From positions 43,401-107,400 of the forward strand of contig NZ_CH672430.1 in assembly GCF_000153025.1 (NCBI RefSeq): a stretch of DNA of 64,000 bases, written 5' to 3'. The position numbers and the translations under genes are program-made. This stretch comes from Marinomonas sp. MED121 (GTDB taxonomy: Bacteria > Pseudomonadota > Gammaproteobacteria > Pseudomonadales > Marinomonadaceae). Shown piece after piece: positions 37,340 through 46,992 of the stretch (position 1 is the stretch's first letter; every line of letters starts with the position of its first letter). A model generated the notes under the pieces. It saw nothing but the letters and a program-made list of their open reading frames with translations, had not been told where the DNA came from and ran no database searches.

Positions 37340-39477
37340 TGAAACTCACTCAGGTTAGTCAAGACGATGAGACGCTCAATATAGGGAATAAAAGCACATG
37401 GCGGATAGGCCTACTCTTTGCGGCCTTGCTCTTGTTTATGCTAAGCCAAGCACTGAACTATCAAGATACAAAGCAGATAGAAGCGAGAGATCAGTTACTG
37501 ACCCAAGAAATTATTCAGCAAGGCGAGCTCGCCACATTAAAAATTAGCCAAGAGTTTAATCAAATTAAACAGGCAACGGCGGATATCGAAACAGCGCTTA
37601 CGCAGAATAAACTCACAAATAAGGAAATAAGACAGTTAATTGCTAACACAGTCAATACAACCCATGGGGCATTCAGAGGTGGCGTGGTTTTCAAAAAAAA
37701 TCGATTTGATCCGAGCCTTCCTCTTTATTCCCCTTTTTATCAAAAAGGGGCCGATAACAAGCTACTTCAGCAATTATCAGATAATTACGACTATACCATT
37801 GAAGATGATCCTCTCTCCAAACGACCGAGAACATTTTGGTTTCATCAACCACTAAAAGAAGGTGCCATGTGGCTCCCTCCTTATTATGGTACCTCAGCTA
37901 AAAGCTGGATTGCTGAGTATATTCGCCCCTTTCATTCAAACTATGATGGCCTTTCTCAAAATGGTTTTGATGGCATCATTTTCTTAAACCTATCCTTATC
38001 AGGGTTAAGCAAAATCGTCTCACAACTTGACCTTGCCCAAAGCGGCTATGGCTTTATTTTAACGTCAGACAACACGCTTATCTCCTACCCAGACCAAAGC
38101 TTACTAGGCAAGAATATCAACCAGATAAAAAGCCAAAATAGCTTATTTAACAACATTTTAGCGCAAAAAAACCAAGGCCAAATAAGTGTCTTTACCCACC
38201 CCATCAATAAAAAAGAGTGCTGGTTGTTTTTTAGCCCCATTGCCGGTACTCAAGACACCCTTGGCATTCTTGTCTGGGCAGATGAACTAAGAGCAACACA
38301 AGGCTTAAACCAAGCTAGCCTGCCTCTTGACAAGATAGCGAGTCTACTTTGCCTAATCGCCCTTATCTTAATTTTAAGCTGTCTGTTTTTTCCTAATAAC
38401 CTCATTAGATTAGGTTATCGTTTTTCAATTCTCATCAGCTTAATCATGTTTATCAGCCTCATTAATCTCTGGGCAGATCAGCTGAATGGCAAACAATCCT
38501 TTTTTTCTGAAAACCAAGTTTTTGAAGCGGTTAATGTGAATAACCTGTTACTTAAAAACCCATATTTAGCCGAAGAATCCCTATTATCAAAGGCCCATAT
38601 CAAAGAGAGTAAAAACCATGAAATCAGCTTAAATATCAAAAATTTAAGCATGTTAGCCCCAGGTGTTATTCAGGTGATTGGCACCCTATCAATCGATCAT
38701 TTATCAGACTTACCAGATACGCCTCCTCTTTTTTTCCCATTAGCGAATGCCACTGAGTGGGAAAAACTTGAAAGCACTAAGCAAACACAAAGCTGGAAAT
38801 TTATTGCCGATATTAAGCAGCCTTTTAATTACGCTTCTTTCCCTTTTGATATGGAAGAAGTGAAGATCCAGATCAAAGGCAAGGGGCCATTAGCAAATAA
38901 GGTGATTACGCCCAACTTTCATTCTTACCCAAGTATGGCGCCTAAAGATCTACCTGGTTTGAGTCCCAACAAGATCGAAGTAAAAGGCTGGAAAACAGAG
39001 CAGAGCTATTTTAGCTATGAAATCTTTGAGCAAGAGAAAAAAAGTTTGCTGTCTTTTAATATATTGATCAAAAGAAACATTACCGGCCCCATTATCACGC
39101 ACCTTTTACCCTTGATTATGGTGAGCTGCCTTGCCTTTTGTACATTGCTTTTATGGTCAAAAACCGAAAAGAAGATGTCTTTATGGGGGTTTAGTAGTGC
39201 CACCGTTCTTGAACAGTGCGCCGCTTTATTTTTTATTCTCGTTATTTCTCATGTTTCTTTAAGGGATGAATTAGAGGCTAAAGGTATGATTTTTTTAGAG
39301 TATTTTTATTTTGGTACCTATGCTCAAATTGTTTTTGTTGCTATCGCTGCCATCATTTACACCTCAAATATTTCGGTACATATTTTGGACTATAGAGAGG
39401 GGCTCATTATCAAAATGCTATATTGGCCTTTTTATTTCTTATTTTGCATCTCTATCACCTTAATTAACTTTCTTTGA
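37339..39477 (+). CDS. Cache-sensor / pentameric ligand-gated channel-like fusion, copy 1
   Basis: A 712-aa membrane protein. TM1 lies at 22-40, and a periplasmic double-Cache-like sensor at about 45-320 contains FWFHQPLKEGAMWLPPYY and SGYGFILTSDNTLISYP. Two membrane helices follow at 332-380. A second extracytoplasmic beta domain at 390-570 has the Cys-loop-family motif FNYASFPFDMEEVKIQI but no Cys pair. Four C-terminal helices match M1-M4, M1 starting RNITGPIITHLLPLIMVS. I read this as a bacterial pLGIC with an added Cache sensor; the channel part is by pattern only. It is coupled to the permease gene upstream. Confidence 0.68.
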   Translation: MKLTQVSQDDETLNIGNKSTWRIGLLFAALLLFMLSQALNYQDTKQIEARDQLLTQEIIQQGELATLKISQEFNQIKQATADIETALTQNKLTNKEIRQLIANTVNTTHGAFRGGVVFKKNRFDPSLPLYSPFYQKGADNKLLQQLSDNYDYTIEDDPLSKRPRTFWFHQPLKEGAMWLPPYYGTSAKSWIAEYIRPFHSNYDGLSQNGFDGIIFLNLSLSGLSKIVSQLDLAQSGYGFILTSDNTLISYPDQSLLGKNINQIKSQNSLFNNILAQKNQGQISVFTHPINKKECWLFFSPIAGTQDTLGILVWADELRATQGLNQASLPLDKIASLLCLIALILILSCLFFPNNLIRLGYRFSILISLIMFISLINLWADQLNGKQSFFSENQVFEAVNVNNLLLKNPYLAEESLLSKAHIKESKNHEISLNIKNLSMLAPGVIQVIGTLSIDHLSDLPDTPPLFFPLANATEWEKLESTKQTQSWKFIADIKQPFNYASFPFDMEEVKIQIKGKGPLANKVITPNFHSYPSMAPKDLPGLSPNKIEVKGWKTEQSYFSYEIFEQEKKSLLSFNILIKRNITGPIITHLLPLIMVSCLAFCTLLLWSKTEKKMSLWGFSSATVLEQCAALFFILVISHVSLRDELEAKGMIFLEYFYFGTYAQIVFVAIAAIIYTSNISVHILDYREGLIIKMLYWPFYFLFCISITLINFL

Positions 39478-39819
39478 AGGTACGAAACAAATGTTTCTTA
39501 ATTAATAAAGTAAAACGACGCCCTCATTTATAAAAACCTTATCAGAAAAAAGAAGGGTGAGATAAACAGCTAAAGCCTAGCTTGCCTCTAAATAATCCAT
39601 TAATAGAATAAAAACAATATAATTTCTTAAGATAAAGATAAATATTGTGTCAAATAAATCGAAATCCACACTTTCTTCACATTTAAAGTATCTGTTTTTA
39701 ATTAAACAGGATCACTTTTTATATTTTAAAAATTTAATCTATTTCCCCGACACAAAAAATAACAAAAGGATTAGTCTCTAAAGGTAACAAAAAAACAAAT
39801 AGAGTCTGAGGTAGAAAGC
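39478..39819. other. AT-rich intergenic region before the second regulator
   Basis: About 340 bp with no coding frame. It is very AT-rich, with no clear terminator for the upstream gene; it must hold the promoter of the 39820 regulator. GAGG at about 39808 is the ribosome site. Confidence 0.5.
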
Positions 39820-41223
39820 ATGGAATTTAAGGAATTAAACACTCCCCTTGATATAGCGGAAATAAATACTCTTAAAAAAATATTAAGACATAATTTAGAA
39901 AGCCATAATGTAAAAATATCCGAAATTCAAATAATTGATTTAAAAAAAACAATCAATAAAAAAGACAATGAGCAAACATTTAGATTTAAAGACCTATTTA
40001 ATGAGACCATAAGGATCACCCCACGGAACCCGTCGCAGCTAAATGAGATTAAAAACTTAGAAACTGAATGTATGTTTCTAGCAAAACGATATCTTTCAAA
40101 TCAAAAAAATAACCATAATGCGCAAGCAGAACATGGCCTATTTGGTGTTAGTCAACACATAATTGATATTGAAAACTTTATCTATGAAACATCTAAGACA
40201 CTTAAAAGCGTGCTGATTGAAGGTGAGGATGGCTGTGAAAAACTAACCCTTGCCACCAGCATACACTTCGCAAGTTTACAAAGTAAGCAATCAATTTATG
40301 AACTAAATTGTAATAAATTAAACACCTACCCTGATGCGAATAATTACTTATCAAAACTCACTGACATAGAGGCAGGCACCTTATATCTTAAGGATATTGA
40401 TATATTAAGTGAAGCTCTTCAAAGTAAGCTAAATCAAATCATAAAAACACTTAATGGAAATATTAGAATAATCAGTAGTACAAACACGGATTTATTAAAC
40501 TTGGTTGAAAATAAACGTTTTAACAAAGAACTATACAATAGTATTAACCAATTAGGGATAAAACTAATCTCTCTAAATAGCAGAAAAGAAGACATTCCTT
40601 ATATTCTAGAGATGTTAACTAGAAAGTACGGAGCGGGTAAAACCTTTTCAAATGCCAGCATCTTGCTTTTCAAATCTTATTCCTGGCCTAAAAATGATTA
40701 TGAGTTAAAGAACATTGTTCTTAAGTTAATCGCCTTATCGCAAAACAAAACGATTTCACTGTCTGATATTGAAAGGTATGCACCACATATATCATCTAAA
40801 AAAGAAACATTAATAGATCATAAAAAATTAGTTAGAGCACTGATAAATAAAGATTTTTATGCCTTTAATGATTTTCATCCAAGCCTAAGAAAAGCATTAA
40901 CTTTTATTGCATACAACCATGAGCAAGATGTGAATCTACAGCTTTTATCAGATAAATCTCACATTAGCCCTTCACATTTATCTTTTTTGTTTAGATCTAA
41001 TTTCGGCATTAGCTTCAAAGCCATTATTAGTCAATTAAGAGTCGAAATGATAAAGCGTTACTTTAACGAGAACCCCAAAAAAAGCATTACAGAATCTGCA
41101 CTAGACACAGGTTTTGGTGATTTGAGCCACTTTGAAAAAACTTTTAAGAAATTTACAGGGATGACTCCCAGAAAATATAAATTAAGTATTCAAAACAACC
41201 ACAAAAATCAAAACCATAAATAA
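39820..41223 (+). CDS. Chimeric regulator, paralogue of the 22172 gene (degenerate AAA+ plus AraC HTH)
   Basis: A 467-aa protein with GAGG upstream. It has the same layout as the 22172 product: an unknown N-terminus, then an AAA+ domain with GEDGCEK near 134 in place of a P-loop, AGTLYLKDIDILS near 185 in place of Walker B, no GAFTGA segment, SRKEDIPYILEM and WPKNDYELKN. The C-terminal AraC HTH is intact (GFGDLSHFEKTFKKFTGMTP). It probably binds DNA through the AraC part and senses something with the rest. It lies 18 bp before the second channel-like gene. Confidence 0.85.
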   Translation: MEFKELNTPLDIAEINTLKKILRHNLESHNVKISEIQIIDLKKTINKKDNEQTFRFKDLFNETIRITPRNPSQLNEIKNLETECMFLAKRYLSNQKNNHNAQAEHGLFGVSQHIIDIENFIYETSKTLKSVLIEGEDGCEKLTLATSIHFASLQSKQSIYELNCNKLNTYPDANNYLSKLTDIEAGTLYLKDIDILSEALQSKLNQIIKTLNGNIRIISSTNTDLLNLVENKRFNKELYNSINQLGIKLISLNSRKEDIPYILEMLTRKYGAGKTFSNASILLFKSYSWPKNDYELKNIVLKLIALSQNKTISLSDIERYAPHISSKKETLIDHKKLVRALINKDFYAFNDFHPSLRKALTFIAYNHEQDVNLQLLSDKSHISPSHLSFLFRSNFGISFKAIISQLRVEMIKRYFNENPKKSITESALDTGFGDLSHFEKTFKKFTGMTPRKYKLSIQNNHKNQNHK

Positions 41224-41241
41224 GTAAATAGGAGGCATTTA

Positions 41242-43359
41242 ATGAGAGAAGTTAAATATATTAAAAATCTTCTACAAAAAGAAAACTCTTATATTTTTGC
41301 AGTGCTCATCATCAGCTTATGCCTTTTTATCATAGGTTTTATATTTTCAGACTTACATCAAAAAAAGCAAATAGAAAGAGACAAGTTAATTATCGCAGAG
41401 ATAGTGCGACATGCTGAGGAGGCAAGCAAACAGATAGCCACTTTCTTTCATGATATTAAAGCGGCGACAGCACAGATTGAAAAGGAAGTGACCCAATCAA
41501 ACTTAACCAATGCAGAAATTCGCGCCATGATCACAGAGTCATTAAAAAGCACGAAAGGAGCCTTTAGAGCGGGACTTGCCTTTAAAAAAGACCGCTTTAA
41601 TGAAACCTACCCCCTCTACTCCCCTTATTATCAAAAATCAGGGAAGAACACGCCTAATCAGCAAATTTCAGATCTGTATGATTACACTCAAGCAGACCCT
41701 TTAACACTTATCAAAGAAGGAGGTGAAATAAAGGAGGCGTCGCAAAGCACCACACCGAGAACATTTTGGTTCCATCAACCGTTAAAAGAAGGTGCTATGT
41801 GGCTTGCCCCTTACTTTGGGCATTCCGCAAACACCTTACTGTCAGAGTTTATTCGTCCCTTTTTTTCAGATTATGATAAAGACTATAGTAATGGATTTGA
41901 CGGGGTCATTTTTATGAACCTTTCCTTGTCTGATCTATCAATCATCACCTCAGAGCTAGAACTTGAGAACAGCGGTTATGCCTTTATTTTATCTGATAAA
42001 AATATATTGGTTGCTTACCCTAAAAGCGATTTTTTAGGTAAATCTTTAGCGCAAATAGCACCTCAAAGCCAGTTAATCAAAGTCGTGCTTGAGCAAGGAG
42101 AGAATATAAGCCTTTCTCGCTTTATCCACCCAACCAATCACAAAGAGTCCTGGTTAATGTTCAGTCCAATTGCGTCAAGTAACTATCGCTTGGGAATTTT
42201 AGTCTGGGCAGAGGAAGTGAGAGCTAAGCATAATATTGCGCCACTTTTTCCCTATCAAGAAGTGAGCTTAATATGCCATATTGGAAGTGGTATTTTTCTC
42301 CTTGGGGCCTTAATTTTTTCACGCTATAAGACAGGTATTCCCTTTCAAATCTGCTTTATTCTATGTGGTATTTTATTCAGTGTTTTACTCATTATTAGTT
42401 TTGATAAACTAGAAAAAGACCCGAAGGAAATTGTATCAAATCAAATCTATGACAAAGAGAATATAAACAATTTGTTGTTTAAACAAAATCAAAAAGATCT
42501 CTTTTATCAGGATAAAATTCAGCTTTCATTGGCGCTCGAAAGTATCAACTTCAGTGCCCCTTCAACACTTGCTCTAATCGGTAAAGTTGAGCTATTTGGT
42601 ATAGAAAAAAGCTTAGATGAGCCCCCCTTATTCTTTCCGTTAAGCCTAGAAACGAACTGGGAAAAAGTGAGTAAAACCTCTAATGTTTGGCGATTTAATG
42701 CAAAAATAAGACAACCTTTTGATTACGCCTCTTTTCCTTTTGATAAAGAAAAGATTCAACTCTCTATTCGTCTTAAAAATGAATATCAATCTAGCCTCTT
42801 CATACCCCACTTTGACTCTTACCCACAAATGACGCCTCGTTCTTTAATTGCCATTAATCAGGATAATGTTCACTTGAATGGCTGGGAATTTAGTGAAAGC
42901 TTTTTTAGCTATTTTGATAATGATTTTAGCACCTTGAATTACAACCTTATTATTAAAAGAAAATTGGCAGGTCCCTTTATTACTTACCTTTTCCCTTTGT
43001 TGATGGTGCTATCCTTAGCTTATTTCACCTTATTAATGTGGACAAAGGAGCCTAAAAAGCTCGCTTTATTAGGGTTTAATTTAACCAGTGTCTTAGGAAG
43101 AATATCTTCTCTCTTTTTTATTCTTATCCTCTCACATATTTCCTTGCGAGAAGCATTAGAAGCTAAGGGGATTATTTTCTTAGAGTATTATTATTTAGCC
43201 AGTTATAGCTTGCTTATCTTGGTTTCGGTTTCAACGCTATTGTATTTATCCAACCATAAAAATAGCCTTATTAACTATAAAGATGGATTCTTCCTAAAGC
43301 TGCTTTATTGGCCCTATTTCATCATCTTTTGTATTTTGGCTAGCTTATACAAGCTATAA
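41242..43359 (+). CDS. Cache-sensor / pentameric ligand-gated channel-like fusion, copy 2
   Basis: 705 aa, strong AGGAGG upstream, in an operon with the chimeric regulator. Same plan as copy 1: TM1 at 17-37, a Cache sensor (FWFHQPLKEGAMWLAPYF, SGYAFILSDKNILVAYP), two mid helices, a beta domain with FDYASFPFDKEKIQLSI and a four-helix end whose M1 follows RKLAGPFITYLFPLLMV. Long stretches are identical to copy 1, mainly in the sensor and pore regions, while the linkers differ. The two may form hetero-oligomers or answer different ligands. A terminator follows. Confidence 0.68.
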   Translation: MREVKYIKNLLQKENSYIFAVLIISLCLFIIGFIFSDLHQKKQIERDKLIIAEIVRHAEEASKQIATFFHDIKAATAQIEKEVTQSNLTNAEIRAMITESLKSTKGAFRAGLAFKKDRFNETYPLYSPYYQKSGKNTPNQQISDLYDYTQADPLTLIKEGGEIKEASQSTTPRTFWFHQPLKEGAMWLAPYFGHSANTLLSEFIRPFFSDYDKDYSNGFDGVIFMNLSLSDLSIITSELELENSGYAFILSDKNILVAYPKSDFLGKSLAQIAPQSQLIKVVLEQGENISLSRFIHPTNHKESWLMFSPIASSNYRLGILVWAEEVRAKHNIAPLFPYQEVSLICHIGSGIFLLGALIFSRYKTGIPFQICFILCGILFSVLLIISFDKLEKDPKEIVSNQIYDKENINNLLFKQNQKDLFYQDKIQLSLALESINFSAPSTLALIGKVELFGIEKSLDEPPLFFPLSLETNWEKVSKTSNVWRFNAKIRQPFDYASFPFDKEKIQLSIRLKNEYQSSLFIPHFDSYPQMTPRSLIAINQDNVHLNGWEFSESFFSYFDNDFSTLNYNLIIKRKLAGPFITYLFPLLMVLSLAYFTLLMWTKEPKKLALLGFNLTSVLGRISSLFFILILSHISLREALEAKGIIFLEYYYLASYSLLILVSVSTLLYLSNHKNSLINYKDGFFLKLLYWPYFIIFCILASLYKL

Positions 43360-43382
43360 AATATGCTGAGGGTGATATAAAT

Positions 43383-43404
43383 AAACCACCAATAAAGGTG
43401 GTTT
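43383..43404. terminator. Terminator after the second Cache-channel gene
   Basis: AAACCACC at 43383-43390 and GGTGGTTT at 43397-43404 form an 8-bp stem with loop AATAAA, followed by CAATTT. It sits between converging genes and can serve both strands. Confidence 0.75.
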
Positions 43405-43442
43405 CAATTTGATGGTCAATTTTCTGAAAAGGGTTTTAGCGA

Positions 43443-43901
43443 CTAATTAATTGATGTTCGCCATTTCCCCTCTTTAAAGGCGGTTAATAAGGTTTTTGCC
43501 CTACCTTCATCTAACTCAATAAAGGTATTGTTAGAGAGAAAGAAGTCATTTAAGCCTTCTATACATTTTAGATCATCTCTAGTGGCACCAGAATATCCCA
43601 TGGTCCACTCAGAGAAATCACGCTCTTCTATTTCCTCATGAATAATTTTAATGACTTTATCATGTCTTTGATCCCGTTGAATCACCCTAAGTAAAGTCGC
43701 TACCACTTGAGGGTCACCTTCAAGAACCTGAAAAAAAGAACCTTCATCGTATAAAAGCATTCCAGAGACACCTAACTTTTCATTGTTGGCTCTGGCCTTT
43801 TCAAGTAAGTCAGCAATGTCACTTTGGGAAAATTTAACCGTTGCAACACTAGAGTAAATGCAGTGAACTAAGTTTTCTTTTTTATCCTCATCAGCGTCCA
43901 T
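43443..43901 (-). CDS. BLUF-domain blue-light sensor, copy 1
   Basis: A 152-aa single-domain BLUF protein with GAGG upstream. The FAD-hydrogen-bonding residues are present: Tyr16 (CIYSS), Asn40 (ARANNEKLGVSG) and Gln58 (SFFQVLEGD), with RDFSEWTMGYSG near the end carrying the Trp/Met region. BLUF proteins signal blue light through protein contacts. No output domain is fused. It converges on the Cache-channel operon and stands alone. Confidence 0.93.
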   Translation of the reverse strand: MDADEDKKENLVHCIYSSVATVKFSQSDIADLLEKARANNEKLGVSGMLLYDEGSFFQVLEGDPQVVATLLRVIQRDQRHDKVIKIIHEEIEERDFSEWTMGYSGATRDDLKCIEGLNDFFLSNNTFIELDEGRAKTLLTAFKEGKWRTSIN

Positions 43902-44065
43902 ATTACATCCTCATCTAAGTAAGTTGAGTCTTAATTTTTTAAGCCTTTTCATTCTCCGTGATGATTACAAGGTTTAAATAAAGGCATTATAAAGCAAGGT
44001 CTTAATCGAATAATGAAAAGTATAGTTCAATAAAAAAACTAAAATTTATTTTTATGTAAAGTGCA

Positions 44066-44974
44066 CTAAGCCATGGATAAACAAAAACCTTGTTCACCAC
44101 ATTTCTTTCTTAGTAGCTCTCTAAAATATATGACAGCAGGTGTGATAACACTGCGACTAGGACATATTAAATACAAATCAACTGGAGGCGATTGATAATC
44201 CATTAAAATGGGTTTTAATTGACCATTACTAAGCTCTGCTGAAATATCAATCTGAGACCGATAAGCAACACCTAAACCAGCCACAGCCCACCGCCTTACA
44301 ATATCTGTATCATTACAAATTCTATTGCCAGTCACCTTCACCCTATAATGCTGAGTCTTATCCGAGTATTCCCAAAGATTAAAAAGTCGATCATTAATGC
44401 GATACAGTAAACAGGCATGATTTTGTAAATCATCAGGTTCTTTAGGTTCACCGTATTTCGCTAAATATTCAGGAGAAGCACAGGTAATCCTATTGAGCTT
44501 AGCAATATGAAATGCCACTAGGTTCGAGTCCTTAGGTTTTCCATATCTGAGCGCTATATCTACTTTATCCTCAAAAAAATTTGAAAGCGAATCACTCACA
44601 TTCAAGTCTAGGGATAAAGCAGGATGGGCCTCTAACATTTCATCAATCCAAGGCATGAGTATATTTCGACCAAAATCTGAAGATACAGACAAGGTTAAAT
44701 GACCAGAAATATTGCCAACTGCTTGATTCGCATTCACCCGACCCATCTCTAAGGAGGCAAGTGCCAGCTGACAATGGAACAAAAACTTTTCACCCGCAAG
44801 CGTGATACGTAATTGCCTCGTACTACGCATAAAAAGCGGTACCCCAAGCTGTTGTTCCAAACGTTTAAGTGCTGAGCTTGCTGCAGCTGTTGTAATGCCC
44901 GCTTGTTTAGCCGAGGCTGTAATACTGCCTGACTGGGCTATGTGCACAAACAATGTGAGATCAGATGTATTCAT
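44066..44974 (-). CDS. LysR-family transcriptional regulator
   Basis: ATG 44974 gives MNTSDLTLFVHIAQSGSIT, the usual LysR start. The 302-aa protein has the HTH (SAKQAGITTAAASSALKRLE, LGVPLFMRSTRQLRIT) and a substrate-binding domain with WAVAGLGVAYRSQIDI. It is divergent from the old-yellow-enzyme gene, which it probably controls; the 115-bp gap would hold the operator. Confidence 0.93.
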   Translation of the reverse strand: MNTSDLTLFVHIAQSGSITASAKQAGITTAAASSALKRLEQQLGVPLFMRSTRQLRITLAGEKFLFHCQLALASLEMGRVNANQAVGNISGHLTLSVSSDFGRNILMPWIDEMLEAHPALSLDLNVSDSLSNFFEDKVDIALRYGKPKDSNLVAFHIAKLNRITCASPEYLAKYGEPKEPDDLQNHACLLYRINDRLFNLWEYSDKTQHYRVKVTGNRICNDTDIVRRWAVAGLGVAYRSQIDISAELSNGQLKPILMDYQSPPVDLYLICPSRSVITPAVIYFRELLRKKCGEQGFCLSMA

Positions 44975-45089
44975 TATCAACTTATTTTTAATAGTTTATT
45001 AATCATTACCCTCTTTTTAGTTTATCTAAAAATATCAATAATAGCGCTATGAAGCTAGATGGCTCCCACATTTAACAAAGGGCAAAGCA

Positions 45090-46298
45090 ATGGATAGAAT
45101 ACAAACCTTACTTGAGCAACCTCGTACCCTGCCCTGTGGGGCGATATTAAAAAATAGATTGGCAAAATCAGCCATGTCCGACTCATTAGGCAACGGAGAA
45201 GCCAATCCAACCCAAGCTCAGATAAGGCTTTATCAAAGATGGGCGCAAGGCGGCATTGGCCTATCCATCATAGGTGAAGTGCAAGTTGACCCAAGATACC
45301 CTGAAAAACCAGGCAATCTCAGCCTCACCAAATATTCGGATAAAGAAGCTTTAAGGCAACTGACGCAAAGGGCAAGCATCACAGGCGCACATATATGGCC
45401 ACAACTTGGTCATGCAGGCGCCTTATCTCACGCGCCTATCAGCCAAGCTAAAGGCCCATCTACACTAGATGTCGGCACACTTCACTGTGAAGGTATGACG
45501 ATAGAAGAGATAGAGAACTTACCGGCAAGTTATGCCAAGGCTGCCAGCATTGCCAAAGAGGTGGGCTTTACTGGCGTACAAATTCACGCAGGCCATGGCT
45601 TTTTATTGAGCCAATTCCTTTCCCCTTTATTTAACCTAAGGGACGATAAATACGGTGGCAGTATCGAAAATCGCTGTCGTATAATTCTGGCCATCATAGA
45701 TGCAGTGCGCCTTGCGATCGGGCCTCACTTCCCCATTGGCATCAAAATTAATGCATCGGATTTACTTGAAGGCGGTCTAACAGAAGATGATGCCTTGGCA
45801 CATATTCGCTTATTAGACAAAACCAGTGTGGACCTGATTGAAATTAGCGCAGGCACCTATTTTCCAGGGGCAAAGTCCAGCTCAGATAACTTAAGCAAAG
45901 GGGTTTATTACAAGAGCTTTGCTAAAAGAGCAAAAAACCTTACCTCTATTCCCCTCATGGTGACAGGTGGCGTCAAGTCTTTATCGGATGCCTGCTCTCT
46001 GTTGCAAGATAAGAGCGCAGACCTAGTAGGTTTGGCCCGCGCTATGGTACTCAACCCAGACCTTGCTAACGATTGGTTTGCAGGCACTAATCAAACACTG
46101 AGCTTTCCTCGTTTTGACTCACCACCAGCAGAAGGAATAACGGCTTGGTACACAATGCGCATCAATGCGATCGCCTTGGATGAAGAGAAAGACTTTTCTC
46201 CAACTTTAACTCTCGCACTAAAGCAGTATTTAGAAAGAGATGAACTTAAAAGCATCAAGTGGAGAACATTTTTTATTAATCCAATTAAATCGAATTAA
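45090..46298 (+). CDS. Old yellow enzyme family NADH:flavin oxidoreductase
   Basis: A 402-aa FMN-dependent TIM-barrel enzyme. GFTGVQIHAGHGFLLSQFLSP is the active-site signature, followed by DDKYGGSIENRCR and, near the end, MVTGGVKS and DLVGLARAMVLNPDL for FMN phosphate binding. It lacks the C-terminal FeS/FAD half of 2,4-dienoyl-CoA reductases. It reduces activated alkenes; substrate unknown. Divergent from LysR, and its end overlaps the convergent GST gene by 4 bp. Confidence 0.92.
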   Translation: MDRIQTLLEQPRTLPCGAILKNRLAKSAMSDSLGNGEANPTQAQIRLYQRWAQGGIGLSIIGEVQVDPRYPEKPGNLSLTKYSDKEALRQLTQRASITGAHIWPQLGHAGALSHAPISQAKGPSTLDVGTLHCEGMTIEEIENLPASYAKAASIAKEVGFTGVQIHAGHGFLLSQFLSPLFNLRDDKYGGSIENRCRIILAIIDAVRLAIGPHFPIGIKINASDLLEGGLTEDDALAHIRLLDKTSVDLIEISAGTYFPGAKSSSDNLSKGVYYKSFAKRAKNLTSIPLMVTGGVKSLSDACSLLQDKSADLVGLARAMVLNPDLANDWFAGTNQTLSFPRFDSPPAEGITAWYTMRINAIALDEEKDFSPTLTLALKQYLERDELKSIKWRTFFINPIKSN

Positions 46299-46936
46299 TA
46301 ACCTTCACGCCCTTTTAGCTCACTATAATCACTCATAATCCAAGTTTTATAGCCTGGTCTTTTGCTTAACTTGTCAAACCATTGTTGAGTATTTGAGGCC
46401 AATGAGATAGAAAGCCCCTGTGTCGTCAAACGATATAGGACTGCACCAACACAAATATCAGCAAGAGACATTGATGAACCAGCAAGGTAATCCGTCTCTT
46501 TTAATTGAACTTCAATCTGCTTAAGACACAGCTTGCATCTAGCTAAATTTAACTCAACCGTATTCATATCTCTTTTATTTGGAGGCATTCGATAGTAGCC
46601 CCAAAAAGTTGCCATGAAAGCAGGTTGAAATGTCACCTGAGACCAATCCATCCAACGCTCATATAATGACTGGCTATAAGGGCTTCCCTGACACCATAGC
46701 TGTGATGAGTATTCAGCAATAAGGTATCTCATTATGGTATGTGACTCCCAAATATGCCTTTTACCATCAATTAAAACAGGAACCTTCTTCATAGGGTTTA
46801 ACTGTTGAAAATTTTCAGTCTCCAGTCCACCAAAACGTCCGCCTAATTCAACAAGTTCATAATTTAAACCTAACTCATCAAGTAGCCATAACACCTTTTG
46901 CACGTTAAAAGAGGTAATTCTTCCATAGAGTTTCAT
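46295..46936 (-). CDS. Glutathione S-transferase family protein
   Basis: 213 aa. The N-terminal thioredoxin fold has SFNVQKVLWLLDELGLNYEL and NPMKKVPVLIDGKRHIWESHTIMRYL with the conserved cis-Pro and ES motif. The C-terminal all-helix domain includes LAGSSMSLADICVGAVLYRL. Most GSTs of this class detoxify electrophiles. It converges on the OYE gene, an oxidative/electrophile-stress neighbour. Confidence 0.93.
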   Translation of the reverse strand: MKLYGRITSFNVQKVLWLLDELGLNYELVELGGRFGGLETENFQQLNPMKKVPVLIDGKRHIWESHTIMRYLIAEYSSQLWCQGSPYSQSLYERWMDWSQVTFQPAFMATFWGYYRMPPNKRDMNTVELNLARCKLCLKQIEVQLKETDYLAGSSMSLADICVGAVLYRLTTQGLSISLASNTQQWFDKLSKRPGYKTWIMSDYSELKGREGY

Positions 46937-46992
46937 TCAAATTCCTTTTCATTAATAAATCACACTCAATTTTCACCATAAATTAAGCTAAG

